From Paracoccus aestuarii (lineage in GTDB: Bacteria > Pseudomonadota > Alphaproteobacteria > Rhodobacterales > Rhodobacteraceae), in assembly GCF_028553885.1 (NCBI RefSeq), contig NZ_CP067169.1:62001-126000 (forward strand): DNA of 64,000 nucleotides. The letters run 5' to 3'. A model generated the notes under the pieces. The model was not told where the DNA came from and ran no database searches. It worked only from the letters and a program-made list of their open reading frames with translations. Each line of letters begins with the position of its first letter. Positions within the stretch are counted from its first letter, which is position 1. This document shows, one piece after another, positions 1 to 9,571 of this stretch. The translations under genes and the position numbers were made by a program.

Positions 1-97
1 GCCCAGGATGCCAATTGGCGCGGCATGGTGACTTAGTCACCGACAGGCCCGCCCGCCTTCTGCCAGATGGACCCGACATCCCGCAGGAGGACAGACC

Positions 98-298
98 ATG
101 CAACCCAATATCGGCTCCACCGACCGCGCCCTGCGCCTGGCCTTGGGCGCCATCCTGATCGCCCTGGCCCTTCTGGCCGGGCTGGAGGGTGGCCTGCGCA
201 TCGCCGCCCTGATCGCAGGCGCGGTGATGATCCTCACCGCCGGCATCCGGTTCTGCCCGCTTTATACCCTGTTCGGCCTGCGCACCTGCCGCCGCTGA
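98..298 (+). CDS. DUF2892 / YgaP-like small inner-membrane protein
   Basis: A 66-residue protein with two hydrophobic segments (about residues 12-28 and 32-48), the size and layout of the membrane domain found at the C-terminus of the rhodanese YgaP and in stand-alone DUF2892 proteins. The start is supported by a GCAGGAGG ribosome site a few bases upstream. It is followed after 11 bp by the metallo-hydrolase, so it probably heads the sulfide/persulfide operon. Family members sit next to sulfur-transfer genes; a role as a sulfur-species or membrane-anchoring partner is inference. No rhodanese domain is attached here. Confidence 0.82.
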   Translation: MQPNIGSTDRALRLALGAILIALALLAGLEGGLRIAALIAGAVMILTAGIRFCPLYTLFGLRTCRR

Positions 299-309
299 AG
301 GACATCGCC

Positions 310-1194
310 ATGACGCAATACCCGGTCCATATGGACATCCGCCCCGAAGTCACCGGCTTCTTCGATCCGGCGACCAACACGATCAGCTATGTCGTCCAGG
401 ACCCGGCCTCGGACGCCTGCGCGGTGGTCGATTCCGTCATGGATATCGACTATGCCGCCGGCCGCATCACCTATGACCATGCCGACGCGATCATCGCCTT
501 CATCCGGGATCGCGGGCTGCGCCTGGACTGGATCATCGAGACCCATGTCCATGCCGACCACCTGTCCGCCGCGCCCTATATCCAGCAGGCGCTGGGCGGC
601 AGGATCGGCATCGGCGACAAGATCATGGTCGTGCAGGACACCTTCGGCAAGATCTTCAACGAAGGCACCGAGTTCCAGCGCGACGGCAGCCAGTTCGACG
701 CCCTGTTCAAGGATGGCGACGTCTATCACGTGGGCGCGATGCCCGTGGTGGCCATCGCCACGCCCGGCCATACGCCCGCCTGCATGGTCCATGTGATGGG
801 CGATGCGGCCTTCGTGGGCGACACGCTTTTCATGCCCGACGGCGGATCGGCCCGCGCCGATTTCCCCGGCGGCGATGCGGGCGAGCTCTATGACAGCATC
901 CAGAAGGTGCTGGCTTTGCCGGATCAGACGCGTCTGTTCATGTGCCACGATTACGGCCCGAACGGCCGCGAGATCCAGTGGGAGACGACGGTCGCCGATG
1001 AACGCGCCCATAACATCCATGTGGGCAATGGCGCCACGCGCGAGGATTTCATCCGCTTCCGCACCGAACGCGATGCGACGCTGGCCATGCCCAAGCTGAT
1101 CATCCCGTCGCTGCAGGTGAACATGCGCGCGGGCGAGATGCCGGTCGATCATGACGGGCGCCCGATGCTGAAAGTGCCGGTCAACGGTCTCTGA
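310..1194 (+). CDS. MBL-fold metallo-hydrolase, persulfide dioxygenase (ETHE1/Blh)-like
   Basis: A 294-residue metallo-beta-lactamase-fold protein. Metal ligands are visible: H79-x-H81-x-D83-H84 (THVHADH), the PGHT histidine, the GDTLF aspartate and the MCHDY histidine, which is the pattern of the ETHE1/Blh persulfide dioxygenases that oxidise glutathione persulfide to sulfite. The ATG at 310 has GAAGGA upstream; the longer open frame to 67 overlaps the preceding gene and is not protein-like. It lies between the DUF2892 gene and the DUF442-SQR fusion, which supports a role in H2S/persulfide oxidation. Exact substrate is inferred from family and neighbours. Confidence 0.88.
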   Translation: MTQYPVHMDIRPEVTGFFDPATNTISYVVQDPASDACAVVDSVMDIDYAAGRITYDHADAIIAFIRDRGLRLDWIIETHVHADHLSAAPYIQQALGGRIGIGDKIMVVQDTFGKIFNEGTEFQRDGSQFDALFKDGDVYHVGAMPVVAIATPGHTPACMVHVMGDAAFVGDTLFMPDGGSARADFPGGDAGELYDSIQKVLALPDQTRLFMCHDYGPNGREIQWETTVADERAHNIHVGNGATREDFIRFRTERDATLAMPKLIIPSLQVNMRAGEMPVDHDGRPMLKVPVNGL

Positions 1195-1215
1195 CCGGCC
1201 GAAAGGGAGGATAGG

Positions 1216-2889
<1,674 letters not shown>

Positions 2890-2913
2890 GACAACCTTGA
2901 ACGGACCCCTGAA

Positions 2914-4623
2914 TTGAAGACCCTGCGCGACTATTTCCCGATCCTGACCTGGGGCCGTCACTACGGCCGCCAGAGCCTGTCCGACGATCTGCTGGCGGCG
3001 GTGATCGTGACGATCATGCTGATCCCGCAATCGCTGGCCTATGCGCTGCTGGCGGGGCTGCCGCCCGAGGCGGGGCTTTATGCCTCCATCGTGCCGATCA
3101 TCCTCTATGCGGTCTTCGGGACCAGCCGGGCGCTGGCCGTGGGGCCGGTGGCGGTCGTGTCGCTGATGACGGCGGCCGCCATCGGCGCCATCGCGGAACA
3201 GGGCAGCATGGGTTACGGCGTCGCGGCCCTGACGCTGGCCTTTCTGTCGGGTGCCATCCTGATCCTGATGGGGGTGCTGAGGCTGGGCTTCATCGCCAAT
3301 TTCCTGTCGCATCCGGTCATCGCGGGCTTCATCACCGCATCGGGCATCCTGATCGCCACCAGCCAGGCCAGCCATATCCTGGGCGTCAGCGCGGGCGGCC
3401 ATACCCTGCCCGAGATGCTGACCGCCCTGATCCGCGCCCTGCCGCAGGTCAACTGGATCACGCTGGTCATCGGGCTGTCCGCGACGGGCTTTCTGTTCTG
3501 GGTGCGGCGCGGGCTGAAGCCGCTGCTGCGCCGCATGGGGATCGGCGCGCGGGCGGCCGATATCGTGACCAAGGCCGGGCCGGTCCTGGCCGTGGTGGCA
3601 ACCACGGTCGCGGTCTGGGGGCTGGGCCTCGATGCGCAGGGCGTGCGGATCGTGGGCGCGGTGCCGCAGGGCCTGCCGCCGCTGACGCTGCCCTCGTTCT
3701 CGCCGGATCTGATCGGGCTGCTGATCGTGCCGGCGGCGCTGATCTCGATCATCGGCTTCGTCGAATCGGTCTCGGTCGCGCAGACTCTGGCCGCCAAGCG
3801 CCGCCAGCGCATCGATCCGGATCAGGAGCTGATCGGGTTGGGCGCCGCCAACATGGGTGCGGCCTTCACCGGCGGGATGCCGGTCACCGGCGGCTTTGCG
3901 CGATCCGTCGTGAATTTCGACGCGGGCGCGGCGACGGCGGCGGCGGGGGCTTTTACCGCCGTGGGGCTGGCGGTGGCAGCCATCGCGCTGACGCCGCTGA
4001 TCTTCTATCTGCCCATCGCCACGCTGGCGGCGACGATCATCGTGGCGGTGCTGTCGCTGGTCGATCTGGGGATCCTGCGCCGGGCATGGGCCTATTCACG
4101 GGCCGATTTCCTGGCCGTGGCGGCGACGATCCTGGCCACGCTGGTCATGGGGGTCGAGGTCGGCGTGTCGACGGGCGTGATCCTGTCGGTGGCGCTGCAT
4201 CTCTACAAGACCTCGCGCCCGCATGTGGCCGAGGTGGGCCTGGTCCCCGGCACCCAGCATTTCCGCAACATCCTGCGCCACGAGGTCCAGACCGATCCGG
4301 CCGTCCTGACCCTGCGCATCGACGAGAGCCTCTATTTCGCCAATGCGCGATTCCTGGAGGACTACCTGGCCGACCGGGTGACGCCCGACTGCGACCTGCG
4401 CCATGTCATCCTGATGTGTTCGGCGGTGAACGAGATCGACCTGAGCGCGCTGGAGAGCCTGGAGGCCATCGCCCACCGGCTGGACACGATGGGCATCGCG
4501 CTGCACCTGTCCGAGGTCAAGGGCCCGGTCATGGACCGGCTGCGCGGCACGGATTTCCTGGCGCATCTGACGGGGCGGGTGTTTCTGTCCCAGCACGACG
4601 CCTGGCAGGCGCTGCGCGGGTGA
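2914..4623 (+). CDS. SulP-family inorganic anion transporter with STAS domain
   Basis: 569 residues. The first ~425 residues contain about ten to twelve hydrophobic helices and the SulP signature region near the N-terminus (PQSLAYALLAGLPPEAGLY); residues ~450-560 form a cytoplasmic STAS domain. SulP proteins carry sulfate, bicarbonate or related anions across the inner membrane. The start is a TTG giving MKTLRDYFPILTW, matching usual SulP N-termini, with only a weak ribosome site. It follows the SQR fusion after 24 bp and so probably belongs to the same operon, where moving sulfate, sulfite or thiosulfate would fit. The direction and substrate are inference. Confidence 0.88.
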   Translation: MKTLRDYFPILTWGRHYGRQSLSDDLLAAVIVTIMLIPQSLAYALLAGLPPEAGLYASIVPIILYAVFGTSRALAVGPVAVVSLMTAAAIGAIAEQGSMGYGVAALTLAFLSGAILILMGVLRLGFIANFLSHPVIAGFITASGILIATSQASHILGVSAGGHTLPEMLTALIRALPQVNWITLVIGLSATGFLFWVRRGLKPLLRRMGIGARAADIVTKAGPVLAVVATTVAVWGLGLDAQGVRIVGAVPQGLPPLTLPSFSPDLIGLLIVPAALISIIGFVESVSVAQTLAAKRRQRIDPDQELIGLGAANMGAAFTGGMPVTGGFARSVVNFDAGAATAAAGAFTAVGLAVAAIALTPLIFYLPIATLAATIIVAVLSLVDLGILRRAWAYSRADFLAVAATILATLVMGVEVGVSTGVILSVALHLYKTSRPHVAEVGLVPGTQHFRNILRHEVQTDPAVLTLRIDESLYFANARFLEDYLADRVTPDCDLRHVILMCSAVNEIDLSALESLEAIAHRLDTMGIALHLSEVKGPVMDRLRGTDFLAHLTGRVFLSQHDAWQALRG

Positions 4624-4624
4624 T

Positions 4625-4654
4625 CCGCCCGCCGGCCTTGGTGCCGGCGGGCGG
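4625..4654. terminator. Bidirectional hairpin between sulP and phyR
   Basis: A perfect 12-bp inverted repeat (CCGCCCGCCGGC / GCCGGCGGGCGG) with a 6-base loop, sitting in the 36-bp gap between two convergent genes. There is no T-tract, so it could act as a weak intrinsic terminator or as an mRNA-end stabiliser for both strands. Confidence 0.6.
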
Positions 4655-4659
4655 GACGA

Positions 4660-5463
4660 TCAGGCCTGCAGGCCCTCGGTCGAGGCGAAGAACATCGCCT
4701 GGCTGACGGCCGACCGCACCTGCTCCTCGCTATAGGGCTTGGAGATCAGGAAGGCGGGCTCGGGCCGGTCGCCGGTCAGCAGCCGTTCGGGGAAGGCGGT
4801 GATGAAGATCACCGGGATGTCGCCCATGCTGGACAGCAGCTCGTTCACCGCATCCACGCCGGAGGATCCGTCGGCCAGCTGGATGTCGGCCAGGATCAGG
4901 TCGGGGCGGTGCTTGCCCGCCAGGTCAATGGCGGCGGTATGGGTGCGCGCGACGCCCGTGACCTCATGGCCCATCGCCTGGACGATGCCCTTGAGGTCCA
5001 TGGCGATGATCATCTCGTCCTCGATCACCATGACCTTGCCGCGCAGGGCCTGGCCCATCTCGTTCAGGGCGATCTGCACCAGCTCGTCGGCCTCGGCGGC
5101 GTCGATCTGCATGACGCGAGCGATCTGGTCGGACCGCAGCTCCTCGATGGTGCGCAGCAGCAGCGCCTCGCGGGAATTGGGCGTCAGCCCGCGCAGATGA
5201 TCCTGGGCGCGGCGTTCGCGGGCGCCGATATCGGCATCCTCGACCGGCTGGCCGCTGCTCTGCCAGATGGCATGGAAAGTCTTGAACAGCGCGATGCGCA
5301 GGTCATCCTCGCCGTCCAGCACGCTGCGATCGGTCAGGATCGCCTCCAGCGTGGCTGCGGCATAATTGTCGCCGGCGCGCTGGCTGCCGGTCAATGCGCG
5401 CGCGTAGCGGCGCAGGAACGGAAGTTCGCGCCCGATGGATTGGGCCAGATCGGCAGCAGTCAT
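4660..5463 (-). CDS. phyR: PhyR, response regulator and anti-anti-sigma factor of the general stress response
   Basis: 267 residues. The N-terminal half (about 1-135) is a sigma-factor-like domain and the C-terminal half (about 142-262) is a receiver with D193 as the phosphorylation site in LADIQLADG and the lysine in ISKPYS. On phosphorylation, PhyR binds NepR and frees EcfG. I chose the ATG at 5463 because AGAGGA lies 7 bp upstream; an in-frame GTG three bases earlier is possible. It is divergent from nepR-ecfG and near a HisKA_2 kinase, the standard alphaproteobacterial arrangement. Confidence 0.95.
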   Translation of the reverse strand: MTAADLAQSIGRELPFLRRYARALTGSQRAGDNYAAATLEAILTDRSVLDGEDDLRIALFKTFHAIWQSSGQPVEDADIGARERRAQDHLRGLTPNSREALLLRTIEELRSDQIARVMQIDAAEADELVQIALNEMGQALRGKVMVIEDEMIIAMDLKGIVQAMGHEVTGVARTHTAAIDLAGKHRPDLILADIQLADGSSGVDAVNELLSSMGDIPVIFITAFPERLLTGDRPEPAFLISKPYSEEQVRSAVSQAMFFASTEGLQA

Positions 5464-5493
5464 CACAAAGTCCTCTTAATTCGCGTCTTGCAA

Positions 5494-5519
5494 GGAACCA
5501 TCGGAACCCCCTATCGGTT
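5494..5519 (+). promoter_or_regulatory. Candidate EcfG-dependent promoter of nepR-ecfG
   Basis: GGAAC at 5494-5498 is followed after 16 bases by CGGTT at 5515-5519, close to the EcfG consensus GGAAC-N16/17-CGTT. A second GGAAC lies at 5503-5507. It is about 40 bp upstream of the nepR start and in the phyR-nepR divergent gap, so positive feedback of EcfG on its own operon is expected. The extra G in the -10 box makes it imperfect. Confidence 0.6.
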
Positions 5520-5558
5520 GCATGTCGTGCGCACAAGTTTGTCGGGACTAACACCAAT

Positions 5559-5705
5559 ATGACACCGAAACGAGATGACCGTCGGAGAGCGGCAGTGGAA
5601 AAACAGATCGACGAGAACCTCAAGCGTGTCTACGAACAGGACGCCACCGACGATATTCCCGACCGGTTTCTGGACCTGCTGAAGAAGCTGAAGGACCAGG
5701 AATGA
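5559..5705 (+). CDS. nepR: NepR anti-sigma factor
   Basis: A 48-residue protein. The core, KQIDENLKRVYEQ followed by DIPDRFLDLLKKL, is the conserved two-helix NepR signature that clamps EcfG sigma and is titrated by phosphorylated PhyR. The ATG at 5559 gives a typical NepR length; an open frame extends further upstream but runs into the promoter and phyR. It lies 49 bp before ecfG, in the same direction, consistent with co-transcription. Confidence 0.92.
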   Translation: MTPKRDDRRRAAVEKQIDENLKRVYEQDATDDIPDRFLDLLKKLKDQE

Positions 5706-5754
5706 TCCGCATCCCGACCCGGCATTCCCCCGTCTTTCCTGAATCGGCACGAAC

Positions 5755-6321
5755 ATGAACAAATCTCAGACGGTCCATCCGCGCGACCAGCTGGTCGATC
5801 ACCTGCCCGCGCTGCGCGCCTTCGCGCTGTCGCTGACCCGCGAGGGGGCGGCCGCGGACGACCTGGTGCAGGATACCATCGTCAAGGCCTGGACGAACAT
5901 GGACAAGTTTCAGGCGGGCACGAATCTGCGGGCCTGGCTGTTCACGATCCTGCGCAACACCTTCTATTCGTCGCGCCGCAAGACCAAGCGCGAGGTCAGC
6001 GACAGCGACGGCATCCATGCCGCACGCCAGGCCACGCGCCCCGACCATGACGGCCGTCTGGCGCTGCGCGATTTCCGCGCCGCCTTCGAAAAGCTGCCCG
6101 ACGAACAGCGCGAGGCGCTGATCCTGGTCGGTGCCTCCGGCTTCTCCTACGAGGAGGCGGCGGACATGACCGGCGTGGCCGTCGGCACCGTCAAGTCCCG
6201 CGCCAATCGCGGACGGCGCAAGCTGGCCGAACTGTTGCATCTGGAACAGGGCGAGGAGTTGAACATGACCGATCAGGCGACCTTGGCGGTGATGGCGCAG
6301 AACAACTCCAGCTCGCGCTGA
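5755..6321 (+). CDS. ecfG: EcfG-type ECF sigma factor of the general stress response
   Basis: 188 residues. Sigma region 2 is visible at DDLVQDTIVKAWTN (about 35-48) and region 4 as a helix-turn-helix at YEEAADMTGVAVGTVKSR (about 128-145). There is no extra C-terminal domain, as expected for ECF group 15. EcfG directs RNA polymerase to stress promoters with GGAAC/CGTT boxes and is held by NepR. Its position downstream of nepR and opposite phyR makes the assignment firm. Confidence 0.94.
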   Translation: MNKSQTVHPRDQLVDHLPALRAFALSLTREGAAADDLVQDTIVKAWTNMDKFQAGTNLRAWLFTILRNTFYSSRRKTKREVSDSDGIHAARQATRPDHDGRLALRDFRAAFEKLPDEQREALILVGASGFSYEEAADMTGVAVGTVKSRANRGRRKLAELLHLEQGEELNMTDQATLAVMAQNNSSSR

Positions 6322-6330
6322 GCCGGGGTT

Positions 6331-8127
6331 GTGCTGCGGCCCTTCACCAGCCGGATGGAATTCACGCGGCGCCTGGGCTTTCGGCTGGGGGCGCTGCTTT
6401 CCGTCGCCATCCTGCCCATCGGGCTGATCTCGCTGGTCCAGAATCTGCATCTGTCGCGCGAGGCCGAACGCAGCGCCGAGATCGCGCTGCTGGGCCGCAC
6501 CGCATCCGCAGCCGCCGGCGAACGCGCCCTGCTGCAAAGCGCGCTGGGCTCCGCCGACGCCTTGGGCCCCGCCATCCTGGAAAGCGTCGAACGACCTGAA
6601 CTGTGTTCCGAACTGCTGCGCAATTTCGTCCAGCGCAGCGGCACCTATCGCCACGCGGCCTTCGTGCCGCTGGACGGGGCCGTCGAGTGCAGCTCCGCCC
6701 CGGCCGAGGCGCCGGAATACGACCTGTCGGGCAATCCCGAACTGCTGGCCTTCCTGCAGCAGCCCAGCACCACCGTGACCGCGCTGCAGAACGGCCCGAT
6801 CAGCGGCGAACCCGTCGTCGTGGTCCTGCAGCCCCTTTATCGCGGCAGCGACCTTCTGGGCATGACCGCCCTGTCCCTGACGCAGGAGCTGATGCGGTCC
6901 ACCCATGCGATGGACCTGGGGACCGAGGGTGCGCGCATCCTGACCTTCAACAATCGCGGCCATGTGCTGATCGCGGAAAGCGTGCAGGGCGACGACCCCG
7001 CGCTGCTGCTGCCCCGCGACGTGCCCCTGGCCAGCCTGCCCGGCCAGGGCGAGGCGACGTTCCGGTCGCGCGCCAACAACGGCCAGATGCGGGTCTTCAC
7101 CGTGGTGCCGGTGGTGCCGGGCCTCGTCTATGCCTTGGGCAGCTGGAGCCCCAGCATCGCGGGCGTGGGCCTGTTCCAGCTGTCGCGTTTCGGCGCGGTG
7201 CTGCTGCCGGTGGCGCTGTGGATCGTGTCGCTGGCGGTGGCCTATTTCGCGGTCTTCCGGCTGGTCCTGCGCCACATCACCGTGCTGCGTGGCCAGATGC
7301 GCCGTTTCGCCATCGGCAGCCGCGAGGCCGCCCCCCCGGTCCTGGAGGACGCCCCCACCGAGATCGCCGATGTCAGCCAGACCTTCCACAACATGGCCCG
7401 CATCCTGATCCGCGACGAGGAGGCGATGGAACAGGCCGTCGCCGAAAAGACCGTCCTGCTGAAGGAGGTCCATCACCGAGTCAAGAACAACCTGCAGCTG
7501 ATCGCCTCGATCATCAACATGCAGGGGCGGCTGATCGACGACCCCGATGCCAAGCGCGTGCTGCGATCGGTCCAGGACCGGGTGGCGGCGCTGGCCACGA
7601 TCTACCGCAACCTCTATCAGGCCGAACAGCTGGACCAGGTGAATGCCGACCAGCTGATCCAGGACATCATCGCCCAGCTGTCAACGGCGTCCCAAGGCGC
7701 GGGGCGCGACCTGCGGGTGGAATGCGACATCCAGCCCCTGACCATGCTGCCCGACCAGGCGGTGCCGCTGACCCTGCTGACGACCGAGGCCTTCACCAAT
7801 GCCGTGAAATACGCCCAGACCCCGCCGGGCGAGGACCGTGCCTGGGTCCGCGTGGCCCTGTCCCAGCCCCGCCCCGGCCACGGCCTGCTGGAGGTCGAGA
7901 ATTCCACCGCCGACGGGTCGGAGGGCGCGGGCGGCACCGGCCTCGGCAGCCAGCTGATCGAGGCCTTCTCGATGCAGCTGGAAGGCACGGTCGAGGCGGA
8001 ATCGCGCGACGGCCGCTACCGCTTGACGCTGCTCTTCACGCTGGATCAGCCGCATCACCCGACATCGGGGAACAATCCGCGCCAGGTGGTGCTGACCTCG
8101 GCCGCCCGCGCCGGATCGCGGCATTAG
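6331..8127 (+). CDS. HisKA_2-family sensor histidine kinase, probable PhyR kinase
   Basis: 598 residues. N-terminal helix (about 20-40) and a second helix (about 290-315) enclose a ~240-residue periplasmic sensor region of double-Cache/CHASE size; a HAMP-like linker follows. The phosphoacceptor is in VHHRVKNNLQLIASI (His 381/382), diagnostic of the HisKA_2/HWE group, followed by an ATPase domain with TTEAFTNAVKYA and GTGLGSQLI. Such kinases next to phyR-nepR-ecfG phosphorylate PhyR. The start given is GTG 9 bp after ecfG; an ATG at 6355 is also plausible. The stimulus cannot be read from sequence. Confidence 0.88.
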   Translation: MLRPFTSRMEFTRRLGFRLGALLSVAILPIGLISLVQNLHLSREAERSAEIALLGRTASAAAGERALLQSALGSADALGPAILESVERPELCSELLRNFVQRSGTYRHAAFVPLDGAVECSSAPAEAPEYDLSGNPELLAFLQQPSTTVTALQNGPISGEPVVVVLQPLYRGSDLLGMTALSLTQELMRSTHAMDLGTEGARILTFNNRGHVLIAESVQGDDPALLLPRDVPLASLPGQGEATFRSRANNGQMRVFTVVPVVPGLVYALGSWSPSIAGVGLFQLSRFGAVLLPVALWIVSLAVAYFAVFRLVLRHITVLRGQMRRFAIGSREAAPPVLEDAPTEIADVSQTFHNMARILIRDEEAMEQAVAEKTVLLKEVHHRVKNNLQLIASIINMQGRLIDDPDAKRVLRSVQDRVAALATIYRNLYQAEQLDQVNADQLIQDIIAQLSTASQGAGRDLRVECDIQPLTMLPDQAVPLTLLTTEAFTNAVKYAQTPPGEDRAWVRVALSQPRPGHGLLEVENSTADGSEGAGGTGLGSQLIEAFSMQLEGTVEAESRDGRYRLTLLFTLDQPHHPTSGNNPRQVVLTSAARAGSRH

Positions 8128-8205
8128 GGCCGCGAGCCCGCGCAATTCCGCGTGGCCCCGTGCCTGCGCGCTTGCGCGGGCTGCGGGCTGCTCTATCTTC
8201 GGGGC

Positions 8206-8880
8206 ATGGAACACGATACCGGCTTTGATCTGGCGACGGGGCGCGGGCTGATCGCCTGCCCGCTTTGCGACGCGCTGCACCTGGAGGAGGCGATGGAGCC
8301 GGGCGAGACCGCCCGCTGCATCCGCTGCGCCACGGTGCTGGCCAAGCCCCGCCAAGGCGCCTTCGCCCAGCTGATCGCGCTGTCCTTCACCTCGATGGTG
8401 CTGCTGGTGGGGGCGATCTTCTTTCCCTTCCTGGAGGTGTCGACGATGGGCTTCGGCAATGCCAGCTCGCTCTTCGACGTGGCGCTGGCCTTTGCGGACG
8501 GGGTGTTGCTGCCCTTGGTGATCGCGGTGCTGGCGATGATCGTGGGCCTGCCCATCGCGCGGTCCTTCCTGCTGCTCTATACGCTGGTGCCGCTGGCCCA
8601 AGGGCGCCCGCCCCATCGCCATGCCGCCCGCGCCTTCCGCTGGTCCGAGATCCTGCGCCCCTGGTCCATGGCCGAGATCTTCGTGATCGGCACGGCGGTC
8701 GCGCTGGTCAAGGTGGCGGGCCTGGCCTCGGTGCATCTGGGGCCGGCCTTCTGGGCCTTCTGCGCGCTGATCTTCGTGAACCTCGCCAGCCGCGCCTTCA
8801 TGTGCCAGACCTCGATCTGGGACGCGATCGAGGATGCGGGCATGCCCACGACCTTTTCCCCCCGGACCGATGCCGCATGA
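8206..8880 (+). CDS. pqiA: Paraquat-inducible protein A, first half (PqiA-like)
   Basis: 224 residues. An N-terminal zinc-ribbon-like pair (CPLCD...CIRC, residues ~17-42) precedes four hydrophobic helices, the pattern of one half of E. coli PqiA. PqiA is the inner-membrane partner of the PqiB MCE tunnel that moves phospholipid across the periplasm. ATG 8206 is preferred to an upstream GTG that would add a non-homologous Arg/Cys-rich tail. Its stop overlaps the next pqiA start by 4 bp (ATGA). Confidence 0.85.
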   Translation: MEHDTGFDLATGRGLIACPLCDALHLEEAMEPGETARCIRCATVLAKPRQGAFAQLIALSFTSMVLLVGAIFFPFLEVSTMGFGNASSLFDVALAFADGVLLPLVIAVLAMIVGLPIARSFLLLYTLVPLAQGRPPHRHAARAFRWSEILRPWSMAEIFVIGTAVALVKVAGLASVHLGPAFWAFCALIFVNLASRAFMCQTSIWDAIEDAGMPTTFSPRTDAA

Positions 8881-9536
8881 GCGCCCCGTCCGATGAACCC
8901 GCCGGGCCGATCCTGACCGCCCATCGTGCGGGCCTGCTGGGATGCCAGCGCTGCGGCCGGGTCTGGCCGCAGGACCATGACCAATGCCACCGCTGCGGCG
9001 CGCATCTGGTCCCGCCCGACCGGCGCGGGCTGCAGAAGGTCTGGGCCTGGTGGCTGGCCGGGCTGATCGCCTATATCCCCGCCAATGTCTTTCCGATGAT
9101 GAGCACGCGCACCTTCGCGGGCCTGGCGGGCAATTCCGAGGCCACCATCCTGGGCGGCGTGATGGAGCTGATCCATTACGGCAGCTGGGACATCGCGATC
9201 ATCGTCTTCGTCGCCTCGATCGTGGTGCCGATGGGCAAGTTCGTGGCCATCGCCTGGCTGGCCATCGTCGCCGGGCGCCCGGCCAATGTGGACCAGGCGC
9301 ATACGCGGCTGAAGGTCTATGAGGTGGTCGAATTCATCGGCCGCTGGTCGATGATCGACGTCTTCGTCGTGGCCATCCTGTCGGCGCTGGTTCAGCTGGG
9401 CTTCGTGGCCTCGATCCATCCCGGCCCGGCGGCGGTGTCCTTCGCCCTGTCGGTTGCCTTCACGATGCTTTCCGCGCAAAGCTTTGACGCGCGACTGATC
9501 TGGCGCGGCCTGCCCCTGCGCAGCCGCCGGACCTGA
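8877..9536 (+). CDS. pqiA: Paraquat-inducible protein A, second half (PqiA-like)
   Basis: 219 residues, with a second rubredoxin-like cysteine pair (CQRCG...CHRCG, residues ~23-40) and four hydrophobic helices, including the conserved VFPMMSTRT segment and GRWSMIDVFVVAIL. It begins within the stop of the first pqiA (ATGA), so the two are translationally coupled. Together they cover what is a single polypeptide in E. coli PqiA. It sits 35 bp before pqiB. Confidence 0.87.
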   Translation: MSAPSDEPAGPILTAHRAGLLGCQRCGRVWPQDHDQCHRCGAHLVPPDRRGLQKVWAWWLAGLIAYIPANVFPMMSTRTFAGLAGNSEATILGGVMELIHYGSWDIAIIVFVASIVVPMGKFVAIAWLAIVAGRPANVDQAHTRLKVYEVVEFIGRWSMIDVFVVAILSALVQLGFVASIHPGPAAVSFALSVAFTMLSAQSFDARLIWRGLPLRSRRT

Positions 9537-9571
9537 CGCATGACCGCCGCGCGCCCCGAGAAAGACCGCCC

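Noticed and set aside
1..36. Possible end of an upstream coding region (stop TAG at 34-36)
   Set aside because: Only 11 codons are visible, not enough to support a gene. A short dyad, GGTGAC-TTA-GTCACC (27-41), overlaps it but has no clear role.
67..309. N-terminal extension of the metallo-hydrolase
   Set aside because: It overlaps the DUF2892 gene out of frame and has Arg/Pro-rich shadow composition; the ATG at 310 has a good ribosome site.
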